From NCBI GenBank assembly GCA_965658595.1, contig CBFHSW010000007.1, positions 1 through 12,939 of the forward strand: a DNA stretch of 12,939 nucleotides. The letters run 5' to 3'. Below, in pieces: positions 1 through 7,612 of this stretch (position 1 is its first letter; the number at the start of each line of letters is the position of its first letter). Both the position numbers and the translations under genes were made by a program. A model generated the notes under the pieces. That model had not been told where the DNA came from. It searched no databases and saw only the letters and a program-made list of their open reading frames with translations. This stretch comes from UBA1858 sp965658595. Its GTDB lineage: Bacteria; Pseudomonadota; Gammaproteobacteria; UBA4575.

Positions 1-2
1 CA

Positions 3-653
3 GTTAATGATAAATCCGATCACCGTGTCGCTAGATTCATTGATTGTGGTGGCGCACTTCCAGATCATGAAATAGAAATTCGTGACGACAAAGGCCAACT
101 TCTCCCTGAGAGAAATCTTGGTGTCATCCATGTCAAAGGCCCAAGTGTTATGTCTCACTACTTCGACAACACCGAAGAAACAGAAAACACACTCAAAAAT
201 GGTTGGTTAAACACTGGTGACATCGGTTTTTTAATAGATGGACGAGTACATATCACCGGACGCCAAAAAGATCTCATTATTGTCAACGGAAGGAATATTT
301 GGCCCCAAGATATCGAACACCTAGCCGAACAACAACCAGAAATTCGTACAGGTGATGCTCTCGCCTTCTCAGCCCCTGGATTCGATGCTGAAACAACCGT
401 TGTGTTAGTCATGCAATGTCGCGAGCGTGATCAAGACAATCGTGATGACATCGTCAAGCGTGTAGAAGCTGATATCAAAGAAGAGATCGGGGTCAGTTGC
501 TTTATTAAGCTGGTTCCTCCTCATACCTTACCCAGAACATCATCTGGTAAGCTATCTCGCTCAGCTGCTCGACGCGACTATATGGAACAAAATAGTATTA
601 ATGAGTCGTTTCTTACTGAACCCCGCAATACCAGCGTTTCAAATAACCACTAG
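3..653 (+). CDS. Fatty acyl-AMP ligase / acyl-ACP synthetase, C-terminal part (5' end outside window)
   Basis: The reading frame is open from the left edge, so the N-terminal half of the protein lies outside the window; 216 residues are visible. They form the C-terminal part of an ANL-superfamily adenylating enzyme. Visible motifs are the NTGDIG motif (A7 region), GRQKDLIIVNGRNIWPQDIE (A8 hinge, with the GRN..P.DIE form typical of fatty acyl-AMP ligases rather than acyl-CoA ligases) and PRTSSGKLSR, which carries the catalytic A10 lysine. Family knowledge: such enzymes adenylate a fatty acid and pass it to a carrier-protein phosphopantetheine. The ACP gene two genes downstream is the obvious acceptor. 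I infer that it supplies acyl-ACP to the serine palmitoyltransferase-like enzyme, as in the Caulobacter ceramide cluster. The FAAL-specific insertion cannot be inspected because it lies upstream. An acyl-CoA ligase is the main alternative. Confidence 0.85.
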   Translation, partial: VNDKSDHRVARFIDCGGALPDHEIEIRDDKGQLLPERNLGVIHVKGPSVMSHYFDNTEETENTLKNGWLNTGDIGFLIDGRVHITGRQKDLIIVNGRNIWPQDIEHLAEQQPEIRTGDALAFSAPGFDAETTVVLVMQCRERDQDNRDDIVKRVEADIKEEIGVSCFIKLVPPHTLPRTSSGKLSRSAARRDYMEQNSINESFLTEPRNTSVSNNH

Positions 654-679
654 TCTAACAATAAGCTGCGGTAGTCTAA

Positions 680-1603
680 ATGTCTGAGCTACCTATTGTG
701 GCACTCACGGGTGCCACTGGTTTTATTGGTTCACATATACTAGATCATCTTCTGCAGTCGAATACTCGCATAAAGATACTTGTCCGACAGCCCAAACAAC
801 ATAAATATCTGTCACCTAATATCGAAGTCATCGAAGGTGATCTCCATGATGCTTCGACTATTCGCAACCTGCTTGAAAACGCTCATGCATTGATACATTG
901 CGCAGGCAGAGTAAAAGCTAACTATCAACATCAATTCCATGAAGACAACCTCATTGCTAGCGAATTATTATTCCATACTGCTAAAAACGTACCCAGCTTA
1001 AAAAAAACCATCCTAATTTCTTCATTATCAGCGCGACATGCGAAAATATCGCACTATGCAGCCAGTAAAAATGCAGCAGAACAATGTTTGATTGACTCAG
1101 GCATCGATGAATGGACTATTATTCGCCCCCCTGCTGTGTATGGTCCTCGTGATAATGAATTAAAACCGGTATTTGACTGGATGCGCAGAGGTGTTTTATG
1201 GGTACCAGGGAAAGACAATAAGAGGTTCTCTTTACTTCATGTCAACGACCTATGCAGAGTTATTAATCACACTCTAATATCGGAGGATTCCGATCATCAG
1301 ATTCTGGAACCAGACGATGGTCAACTCAATGGGTATACATGGGGTAAAGTACAGACCATAGCTGAGGAGTTTTTTAATAGAAAAATCATACTTATACAGA
1401 CTCCCAAAACGATGCTGCTGACTGCCGCTAATCTAAATTTATATGCCAGCCGTTTGTTGAATCGCACTGCTATGTTTACACCAAGTAAAGTACAGGAACT
1501 ACTGCATGAGGACTGGGTGGCTGATCCTGAGAAAATTTGGCCTGATTGGTCACCAATGATAGATTTGAAAAAAGGTTTAAACACCTTATACTTCAACAAT
1601 TAA
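680..1603 (+). CDS. Extended SDR NAD(P)-dependent reductase/epimerase, probable ceramide-pathway reductase (CerR-like)
   Basis: The 307-residue protein is an extended short-chain dehydrogenase/reductase. A Rossmann nucleotide motif TGATGFIG lies at residues 10-17, the acidic end of a later strand is EGDLHD (52-57), the active-site serine region is ISSLS (113-117), and the YxxxK catalytic pair is Y126/K130 in HYAASK. RPPAVYGP (149-156) is the usual epimerase/dehydratase-family motif. Family knowledge: members act on nucleotide sugars, steroids or keto-lipids. In Caulobacter an epimerase-like SDR next to spt and acp (CerR) reduces the keto group left by the oxoamine synthase. The gene lies 26 bp after the acyl-AMP ligase and 33 bp before the ACP, so co-transcription is likely. 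The lipid reductase role is inferred from context; a sugar epimerase role is possible because the downstream gene is a glycosyltransferase. Confidence 0.82.
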   Translation: MSELPIVALTGATGFIGSHILDHLLQSNTRIKILVRQPKQHKYLSPNIEVIEGDLHDASTIRNLLENAHALIHCAGRVKANYQHQFHEDNLIASELLFHTAKNVPSLKKTILISSLSARHAKISHYAASKNAAEQCLIDSGIDEWTIIRPPAVYGPRDNELKPVFDWMRRGVLWVPGKDNKRFSLLHVNDLCRVINHTLISEDSDHQILEPDDGQLNGYTWGKVQTIAEEFFNRKIILIQTPKTMLLTAANLNLYASRLLNRTAMFTPSKVQELLHEDWVADPEKIWPDWSPMIDLKKGLNTLYFNN

Positions 1604-1636
1604 AGAATTTCAGATTATTATTGGAAATATCAAAGC

Positions 1637-1885
1637 ATGGATAAATCAGTTGAAGATATCGTCGGTGAAGTCATTCCTATCCTGAGGAAATTTACCAAAC
1701 CTGACGCAGAAGTAACCGGTGATTCTCACCTCATGCGTGATCTCGATCTAGACTCTGTCAAAGTAATGGAATTAATGATGGAACTAGAAGATCATTTCGA
1801 TATTTCAATACCTCTAAATGCGTTGCCAGATGTTAACAGTGTGGCCGAACTTGCTAGCGAAATAGCGAAATTAAAATCACCATGA
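1637..1885 (+). CDS. Acyl carrier protein
   Basis: This acidic 82-residue protein has the canonical phosphopantetheine attachment site DLDLDSVKVMELM, with Ser40 as the predicted modified residue, followed by the usual LEDHFDISIP helix III region. Its length and layout match stand-alone type II acyl carrier proteins. The motif DSVK differs from the DSLD of housekeeping AcpP, suggesting a specialised carrier. Its stop codon overlaps the start of the oxoamine synthase by 4 bp (ATGA), so the two are translationally coupled. I infer that it carries the acyl group loaded by the upstream acyl-AMP ligase and presents it to the oxoamine synthase, like the dedicated ACP of the Caulobacter ceramide cluster. 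It needs a phosphopantetheinyl transferase, which is not encoded here. Confidence 0.92.
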   Translation: MDKSVEDIVGEVIPILRKFTKPDAEVTGDSHLMRDLDLDSVKVMELMMELEDHFDISIPLNALPDVNSVAELASEIAKLKSP

Positions 1886-3084
1886 GCTTATTATCCAGAC
1901 TTCAATCATTTAGCGACAAACATGCCATTTCTGAGAACACTTCGGTAACGCCCCTTAGCGCCGTTACCAATGAGTTATATTCTCCTACTGAAGGAGACAT
2001 TAACGGTAAGCGTTCGATACTTCTGGGCACCAATAACTACCTAGGTCTAACATTTGACGATGCATGCGCTGAAGCTGGTAAAAAAGCTATTGATAAATAT
2101 GGCACAGGAACGACAGGCTCACGTCTAGCCAACGGATCATATAGCCAGCATAAAAGCTTGGAAGACGATTTAGCCGAGTTCTATGGTGTCAATCATGCCA
2201 TCGTGTTCTCAACAGGGTATACCGCTAATCTAGGTATGATATCTGCATTAGTGGGTCGAGGTGACACCATTATGCTTGATGAGCATTGTCATGCCTCTAT
2301 ATATGATGGCTGTAATCTCAGCGGTGCAGATATCATACACTTTAGACACAACAATGCTGCAGATCTTGAGAAAAGACTCAAGCGACTGGGCGATAAGATC
2401 TCAAACACACTCATCATCACTGAAGGCATTTACAGCATGCTTGGTGATCGTGGCAACCTAAAAGACATTTGTGAAGTCAAACAGCGTTACGATGCTCTCC
2501 TGATGGTGGATGAGGCACACTCACTGGGTGTGCTGGGTGATACAGGGAGAGGTTTAGGACAAGAATCTGGAGTCGAAGACCAAATCGATTTTATCACTGG
2601 TACATTCAGTAAAAGTTTAGCAGGAATTGGGGGCTTTTGTGTGAGTCAACATTCTCAGTTAGAAGTGATTCGATATACTAGCCGTCCGTATATTTTCACA
2701 GCATCGCCCTCACCGGCAACTATCGCAACGACTAAGGAAGCACTCAAAATAATTGCACAACGTCCAGAGCTAAGAGAACAACTCTGGCGCAATGCAACAC
2801 AGTTATATACTGGATTAGAAGGTCTAGGATACGAGTTAAGTCCAGAGATCAGCCCTGTGATTGCTGTTAACGCTAGTACACAGGAAAATGCCATGTCGAT
2901 GTGGACACAGTTATTCGATCAAGGAATTTATGTGAATATGGTTTTACCACCCGCCACACCTGGTAGTCGATGTTTACTCAGATGTAGCCTAAGTGCAGCC
3001 CATACCAGCGAGCAAATAGATCATGTTATTGAAGGTTTTTCTAATTTAAAAGAAAGATCTATGCTACAAAAAAAAATCGCATAG
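1882..3084 (+). CDS. spt: PLP-dependent alpha-oxoamine synthase, probable serine palmitoyltransferase
   Basis: This 400-residue fold-type I aminotransferase-like enzyme belongs to the family containing serine palmitoyltransferase, BioF, Kbl and ALA synthase. Visible landmarks are NNYLGLT near residue 51, the glycine-rich GTGTTGSRLANGS (74-86), His137 in DEHCHAS (predicted to stack on PLP), DEAHSLG with Asp210 (contacts the pyridine nitrogen) and His213, and TFSKS with Lys244 as the Schiff-base lysine. The family condenses an amino acid with an acyl thioester and releases CO2. Context separates it from BioF and Kbl: there are no biotin or threonine-catabolism genes, but a dedicated ACP (overlapping by 4 bp), an acyl-AMP ligase and a reductase lie upstream. 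I therefore call it serine palmitoyltransferase using acyl-ACP. Amino-acid specificity for serine is inferred, not visible. Confidence 0.82.
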   Translation: MSLLSRLQSFSDKHAISENTSVTPLSAVTNELYSPTEGDINGKRSILLGTNNYLGLTFDDACAEAGKKAIDKYGTGTTGSRLANGSYSQHKSLEDDLAEFYGVNHAIVFSTGYTANLGMISALVGRGDTIMLDEHCHASIYDGCNLSGADIIHFRHNNAADLEKRLKRLGDKISNTLIITEGIYSMLGDRGNLKDICEVKQRYDALLMVDEAHSLGVLGDTGRGLGQESGVEDQIDFITGTFSKSLAGIGGFCVSQHSQLEVIRYTSRPYIFTASPSPATIATTKEALKIIAQRPELREQLWRNATQLYTGLEGLGYELSPEISPVIAVNASTQENAMSMWTQLFDQGIYVNMVLPPATPGSRCLLRCSLSAAHTSEQIDHVIEGFSNLKERSMLQKKIA

Positions 3085-3151
3085 CCTGAACTGATCTCAG
3101 ACAGCATAGTTATACCCCGCATTACATATAAACGCTGCCGTGAGCAATTAA

Positions 3152-5761
3152 ATGACGTCTGAAAAAAAAGACACTCAAAGTGTAACTGTTATAATACCGA
3201 CGCTTAACGAGGAGCAAAATATTGATCCTCTGTTGGAGAAACTCTCCGATATTGTTATTGATGACCATGTATTAAAAGTTTTGTTTGTTGATGATCAATC
3301 CACAGACAAAACAGTTGAAAAAGTCAATGCTTGGAATCAAACCAATCCGAATATTTCCATCTTAAGTAGAACCGGTGTAGCTGACCTAACACAGGCAATC
3401 CTTGATGGTGTCAAACACTCTGATAGTGACATCATCGCAGTTATGGATGCAGACTTAAGCCATCCTATTGATAAACTCCCCGAACTGTTCTCTCCAATAA
3501 TTAATGATTCTCATGATGTATCCGTTGGCAGCCGCTATGTAGATGGTGGTGGTGTAGCTGACTGGCCATTACATCGCCGTCTACTCTCTTGGGTCGGCGG
3601 GCTCCCCGCCAGAGTTCTGACTGATGTGAATGATACCACCTCAGGTTTTTTTTCATGTCGGAAGAAATGTTTTGATGTGATCGACAATAATGCCTGCGGA
3701 TATAAAATACTCATAGAAATGTTGGCAGCAGGCCTAGATACATTCCGTATTAAAGAGGTTCCAATAACATTTACAGACAGAACATTGGGCGAATCAAAGC
3801 TCTCCAGTAAACAGTTAATTCAGTATTTCAAACGGCTGTTTGAAATCAGTGGCGCACAAATATCGTCCTCAACAGGATCAAAATTTATCGCAGTAGGTAT
3901 GTCAGGTGTTGTCATTGATGCACTATTTTTCAACCTATTCTTGCAACAAAACTGGAGTGTCAGTGAAGCTCATATAACCAGCTTCATGATTGCTGCCATC
4001 AGTAATTATTTCTTTAATTCTGTCTGGTCATTCAAGTTTAAACATAGCTCTATAAAGAGTTGGATAATAAAAGCCTGTAAATTTATTTACATTGCATTAA
4101 CAGCTTTAATTTTACGTGGAGGTGTAATTGCAGCCCTCACAATGTTCTTAGAGATACCTGCTGCATTGGCTATTTATCCAGCTATACTTACTGCTGCAGT
4201 GGTTAATTATCTAGGTGTTTCATTCTTAGTTTTTCCCAACATCAACACACCTAGTGCATCAATCAATTGGCGTGTTTTGGCGTTGGCTGTGACTGCTTTC
4301 ATATGTATTTTGCGTTTACTGTATCTTGGCACTGCACAGTTATTACCAGATGAAGCATATTATTGGAATTACACGCAATTCTTGGACACAGGTTATTTAG
4401 ATCATCCCCCTCTATTGGCATGGGTGATCTACATTGGCACAAGCATTTTTGGTAATAATGAATTTGGTGTGCGCATAGGCCCTTTCATCGCTGGTCTTGC
4501 TAGTTTGGTTTACATGTTCAAATTGTCTACCTTACTTTTTGATAAAACTAGTGCTTATATCTCATTGTTATTATTGTCTATTTATCCACTGGGGGCTGCC
4601 ACTGGCATGCTTGCTACCACGGATAATTTGCAGGTCTTATTTTGGTGTGCAGGGTTATTTTATCTAGCTGACGCAATACTCAAAGGCCGAACTCAGTCAT
4701 GGTTGATGTTAGGTGCGTGTGTGGGCTTAGGGATGCTCTCAAAATATACCACTGCCATATTTGCTCTCAGTATTGTTATATACATGACTTTAGACAGTAA
4801 AGCTTATCGCTGGTGGAAACATCCAGCAATCTATGCAGGCGCTCTTTTATCGATTTTAATATTCTCGCCTAATTTATTATGGAATTTGCAAAATGATTGG
4901 AGCTCATTGCACTTTCAAACCACTCGCCGTCTCGATAAAGAAATTACTTTCTCTATACATTATTTGTTACTGCACAGCTTAATCCTGTTATCACCTATTG
5001 GGATAATCTTATCAGCATTATCGGTCAATAAAATAAAAGCTATGTGTGCACAAGTAGCGAATAAGAATGGATACCATGCTCAACAAGTTTGTAAACTTAT
5101 TTTGTGCTTAACATTTTTGCCATTGAGCGTATTTATTTATTTTAGTCTTACACACACACCCCGCTTTCACTGGACTGCTCCTATTTGGCTGAGTTTAATT
5201 CCACTCTCAGCATATTTAATTAGTCCAACCTCAGAATCTCTAGTCAACAAATCTGCATTGAGAAAATTAGTTCTCTATGGCGGAGCTTTTCTATGCTTAG
5301 GCTACGGCGCCCTCTTGCATTACTCTACACTAGGCTTACCGTTTTCAAATACAACAAAATTGACGAGCCATTATTTTTGGCAGCAAGCAGCTCAACAAAC
5401 TCATGAAATAGAACAAGAAATAATTAAAGAAACAGGTCAAAGACCCGTCATCATCTGCCTCAGTAAATGGTCTATTGCTAGCTCGCTAAGATTCTATGAT
5501 GTAGATGGTGCAGTCGATAATATAGTGTCTAGGAACTTTATTAACGAATCGGCCACTATGTATGAAGAATGGACAGAGCCTAAGGATTGGCGAGGACATC
5601 CAGTATTATTTGTTGCCATGCATAAAAAAGACATAAGAAAAAACAAGCTTAATCATTTTACAGATTCAATGCAGGCCGTCGAAGAATACACGCTGCAATC
5701 AGATAATCGTAAGGTAAGAACGCTTTTATTACGCAGAGCCAACAGCTATCAACCCCAGTAA
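3152..5761 (+). CDS. Three-domain membrane glycosyltransferase: GT2 polyprenyl-P sugar synthase - GtrA - GT39/ArnT-like
   Basis: This 869-residue protein has three modules. Residues about 10-235 are a GT2 domain like dolichyl-phosphate mannose synthase: VIIPTLNEEQNI, VDDQSTD, the metal-binding DAD at 99-101, and VGSRYVDGGG. Residues about 243-362 are a GtrA domain with four hydrophobic segments, beginning KFIAVGMSGVVID and including NYFFNSVWSFKF. Residues about 373-869 are a multi-spanning PMT_2/GT39 transferase: LPDEAYYW (acidic pair Asp400/Glu401), YLDHPPLLAW (415-424), LSKYT (529-533) and a late HTPRFHWTAP loop. Family knowledge: GT2 loads a sugar on polyprenyl phosphate at the cytoplasmic face, GtrA proteins are linked to moving it across the membrane, and ArnT/PMT-type enzymes transfer it to a periplasmic acceptor. 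The chain could therefore run the whole cycle. It starts 67 bp after the sphingolipid genes. The sugar and acceptor are unknown; sphingolipid, lipid A or a protein are candidates. Confidence 0.88.
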   Translation: MTSEKKDTQSVTVIIPTLNEEQNIDPLLEKLSDIVIDDHVLKVLFVDDQSTDKTVEKVNAWNQTNPNISILSRTGVADLTQAILDGVKHSDSDIIAVMDADLSHPIDKLPELFSPIINDSHDVSVGSRYVDGGGVADWPLHRRLLSWVGGLPARVLTDVNDTTSGFFSCRKKCFDVIDNNACGYKILIEMLAAGLDTFRIKEVPITFTDRTLGESKLSSKQLIQYFKRLFEISGAQISSSTGSKFIAVGMSGVVIDALFFNLFLQQNWSVSEAHITSFMIAAISNYFFNSVWSFKFKHSSIKSWIIKACKFIYIALTALILRGGVIAALTMFLEIPAALAIYPAILTAAVVNYLGVSFLVFPNINTPSASINWRVLALAVTAFICILRLLYLGTAQLLPDEAYYWNYTQFLDTGYLDHPPLLAWVIYIGTSIFGNNEFGVRIGPFIAGLASLVYMFKLSTLLFDKTSAYISLLLLSIYPLGAATGMLATTDNLQVLFWCAGLFYLADAILKGRTQSWLMLGACVGLGMLSKYTTAIFALSIVIYMTLDSKAYRWWKHPAIYAGALLSILIFSPNLLWNLQNDWSSLHFQTTRRLDKEITFSIHYLLLHSLILLSPIGIILSALSVNKIKAMCAQVANKNGYHAQQVCKLILCLTFLPLSVFIYFSLTHTPRFHWTAPIWLSLIPLSAYLISPTSESLVNKSALRKLVLYGGAFLCLGYGALLHYSTLGLPFSNTTKLTSHYFWQQAAQQTHEIEQEIIKETGQRPVIICLSKWSIASSLRFYDVDGAVDNIVSRNFINESATMYEEWTEPKDWRGHPVLFVAMHKKDIRKNKLNHFTDSMQAVEEYTLQSDNRKVRTLLLRRANSYQPQ

Positions 5762-5936
5762 TAGCTAGACAAACTATTAATCATATTGAACGTTGTACAA
5801 GCCGCATGATTTTATCTACGAATATCACTTAACTATATATGTAGATACTCATACCAACTCAAGCTATTATTGTGTTTTATCTCTAGGTATTAGCATCACT
5901 CTACATATGTCAGAAGTAGATTTATTTAATTACAAG
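5762..5936 (+). promoter_or_regulatory. Spacer before soxX, likely sox promoter region
   Basis: This 175-bp AT-rich gap separates the glycosyltransferase from the sox genes and is the natural place for their promoter. TTGAAC (5787-5792) followed 18 bp later by TTTTAT (5811-5816) is a weak -35/-10 candidate, and TATATATG occurs near 5835-5843. None of these is convincing alone. The soxX frame stays open leftwards through this gap to a TTG at 5793, but the added residues look non-coding and do not resemble a SoxX leader. Confidence 0.3.
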
Positions 5937-6269
5937 ATGGTTTTAAGACTAGTATTACTCATTGTCATCTGTTTGCAGTCCACAGGCGCAGCGACATCAA
6001 AGCTAGAACAAGGGCAAGCATTGGCCTTTGATCGACAAAAAGGTAATTGTCTAGCTTGTCATGCCATAGAGGGGGGCACTAGTGCGGGTAACATTGGCCC
6101 AGAATTAAAAAATATGAAAACTCGCTATCCAGACCAAACCCTACTGCGTCAGAGAATCTGGGACGAGACGATGTTTAACCCCGTCACAGTGATGCCACCT
6201 TTTGGGAAACACAAAATTCTCACAGAACAAGAAATAGATTCAGTCGTAGAATATATCCATTCTTTATAA
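5937..6269 (+). CDS. soxX: Sulfur oxidation c-type cytochrome SoxX
   Basis: This 110-residue secreted c-type cytochrome is the small subunit of the SoxXA complex, which joins thiosulfate to the SoxYZ carrier in the periplasm. From the chosen ATG the first 19 residues form a Sec signal peptide (MVLRLVLLIVICLQSTGAA). The haem motif is CLACH (Cys38, Cys41, His42), preceded by KGN as in SoxX proteins. Met86 in NPVTVMPPFG is the predicted axial ligand, and the C-terminal LTEQEIDSVVEYIHSL is the typical class I cytochrome helix. An upstream ATG at 5907 and a TTG at 5793 are in frame, but they would put the signal peptide inside the protein. No strong Shine-Dalgarno site decides the start. soxY follows after 50 bp. 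The family assignment is firm; the start is moderately sure. Confidence 0.88.
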   Translation: MVLRLVLLIVICLQSTGAATSKLEQGQALAFDRQKGNCLACHAIEGGTSAGNIGPELKNMKTRYPDQTLLRQRIWDETMFNPVTVMPPFGKHKILTEQEIDSVVEYIHSL

Positions 6270-6319
6270 CAAACTCCCAATATAAAAAAGCCCCTGTGAC
6301 TCATCGCCCGGAAAATATT

Positions 6320-6772
6320 ATGAATAAACGTAAAACTCTGAAATTATTAGCCTCAACATGTGTAGCACTAATTTCTGCTAAGTCTGTTTTGGCTGTCAGT
6401 AGATGGCCAGAAAAATTATTCGATAATACAAACTCACTCGATGTTATTTCAAAGATAAGCCAAAATAGTAATATTACTGTCAGTGATGATATTAATATTA
6501 AAGTACCTGAGATTGCTGAAAATGGCGCTGTTGTCCCAATAACTGTCAGCTCTACACTTGAAAACATAGCCACTATAGCTATCTTGGTCGACAATAACCC
6601 CACGCCCCTAACTTCGAGTTTCACACTATCAATTGGTGCACCAGCCTATGTCTCCACACGTGTAAAGATGGCAAAGACATCAACAGTCACCGCCATACTC
6701 AGCACCCGTGATGGACAATATTTTAGTGCAAGTAAAACCATCAAAGTCACTATAGGTGGATGTGGCGGTTAG
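6320..6772 (+). CDS. soxY: Thiosulfate oxidation carrier protein SoxY
   Basis: This 150-residue exported protein ends in GGCGG, the diagnostic swinging-arm motif of SoxY; Cys148 carries the sulfur intermediate covalently. The beta-rich core (about 55-145) and the length fit the family. The leader MNKRKTLKLLASTCVALISA resembles the twin-arginine leaders usual for SoxY, but the Arg-Arg pair reads Lys-Arg and the usual Phe is Thr, so it is a degenerate Tat or plain Sec signal. An in-frame GTG at 6296 would add eight residues (MTHRPENI) before the leader and is unlikely. Family knowledge: SoxY works as a heterodimer with SoxZ. No soxZ lies next to it: soxA starts 17 bp after the stop. Function is secure; its partner must come from elsewhere in the genome. 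Confidence 0.92.
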   Translation: MNKRKTLKLLASTCVALISAKSVLAVSRWPEKLFDNTNSLDVISKISQNSNITVSDDINIKVPEIAENGAVVPITVSSTLENIATIAILVDNNPTPLTSSFTLSIGAPAYVSTRVKMAKTSTVTAILSTRDGQYFSASKTIKVTIGGCGG

Positions 6773-6789
6773 TCATAAGAAGTCAGAAA

Positions 6790-7608
6790 ATGATTCAATA
6801 CTTCATCTCTATTACGTTATTAATCTTAGTCATTAATCACTCACATGCTGATGAAGAGACAATGGCGGATATCATTAAAATTCAATCCTATTTCACTGAA
6901 AAGTTTCCAGATGTAGCATTTGAAGACTTCAGTAATGGTGTCTACGCTTTGGATTCTATTGCTAGACAGAACTGGGAGGCCTTGGAAGAATTTCCACCCT
7001 ATGAAGTGAATATAGATACTGGTGAGACTTTATGGGAACAACATGCTGATATTTATGAACAATGTTTTCCCAATGGTCCTGGAGTGAAACATAATTATCC
7101 ATTATGGAATTCAACCTTGGAAACGGTAGTAACATTGGCAATGGCCATTAATCTATGCCGAGAAGAACATGAACTCATAGCCTATGACTACATGCAAGCA
7201 GATATTAATAACTTACTGGCTTATATGGCCTTTCAAAGCCGAGGCAAAGTTATAGCCATTGAGATACCAAATCAGCAAGCCAAGCAAGCCTATTTAGCCG
7301 GTAAGAAATTCTACTTTACTCGCCGTGGACAACTAAACTTTGCCTGTCAACATTGTCATTTTGATAATGCTGGCAAACGTTTACGTAGTGAGAGTCTGGG
7401 ACCAGCATTGGGACAAACAACTAGCTGGCCCACTTACAGGAATAAATGGGGTGCCCTCGGGCCACTACATCGACGTTACATAGGATGCAATAAACAAGTT
7501 AGAGCTGAACCCTTTACTGCTCAGTCAATCCAGTATAGAAATTTAGAATATTTTCATACTCACATGAACAATGGCCTTGCTATTAATGGCCCTTCCGTTA
7601 GAAGGTAA
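6790..7608 (+). CDS. soxA: Sulfur oxidation c-type cytochrome SoxA, monohaem type
   Basis: This 272-residue periplasmic protein is the catalytic subunit of SoxXA, which forms the first thiosulfate-SoxY bond. Residues 1-20 are a signal peptide ending in NHSHA. The single haem site is CQHCH (Cys186, Cys189, His190) in the context QLNFACQHCHFDNAGK, and Cys233 in IGCNKQVRAEPF is the cysteine ligand that becomes a persulfide in this family. NLEYFHTHMNNGLAINGPSVR is the conserved C-terminal segment. In the N-terminal half only single cysteines remain (Cys92, Cys123) in place of a second CxxCH, so this is the monohaem form in which they probably form a disulfide. An in-frame ATG at 6760 overlaps soxY; I prefer 6790 because it begins the signal peptide. 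soxK starts 4 bp after the stop. Confidence 0.93.
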   Translation: MIQYFISITLLILVINHSHADEETMADIIKIQSYFTEKFPDVAFEDFSNGVYALDSIARQNWEALEEFPPYEVNIDTGETLWEQHADIYEQCFPNGPGVKHNYPLWNSTLETVVTLAMAINLCREEHELIAYDYMQADINNLLAYMAFQSRGKVIAIEIPNQQAKQAYLAGKKFYFTRRGQLNFACQHCHFDNAGKRLRSESLGPALGQTTSWPTYRNKWGALGPLHRRYIGCNKQVRAEPFTAQSIQYRNLEYFHTHMNNGLAINGPSVRR

Positions 7609-7612
7609 AGTT

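Noticed and set aside
1882..3084. BioF (biotin) or Kbl (threonine catabolism) as the identity of the oxoamine synthase
   Set aside because: There are no biotin genes or tdh nearby, and a dedicated ACP, acyl-AMP ligase and SDR are clustered with it; only a tree could exclude this fully.
5744..5766. Hairpin AGCTAT...ATAGCT around the glycosyltransferase stop codon as a terminator
   Set aside because: The stem has only 6 AT-rich pairs, the loop is 11 nt and no T run follows.
5793..5936. In-frame extension of soxX to a TTG start at 5793 or ATG at 5907
   Set aside because: It would place about 48 or 10 non-leader residues before a clean signal peptide; no ribosome-binding site supports it.
6296..6319. 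GTG start for soxY
   Set aside because: It adds eight residues (MTHRPENI) before the leader; the ATG at 6320 begins the export signal directly.
6760..6789. ATG start for soxA overlapping soxY
   Set aside because: It adds ten residues ahead of the signal peptide; the ATG at 6790 starts it directly.
6773..6789. Hidden or degraded soxZ between soxY and soxA
   Set aside because: Only 17 bp are available and no SoxZ-like segment is fused to soxY (normal length, ends in GGCGG) or soxA.
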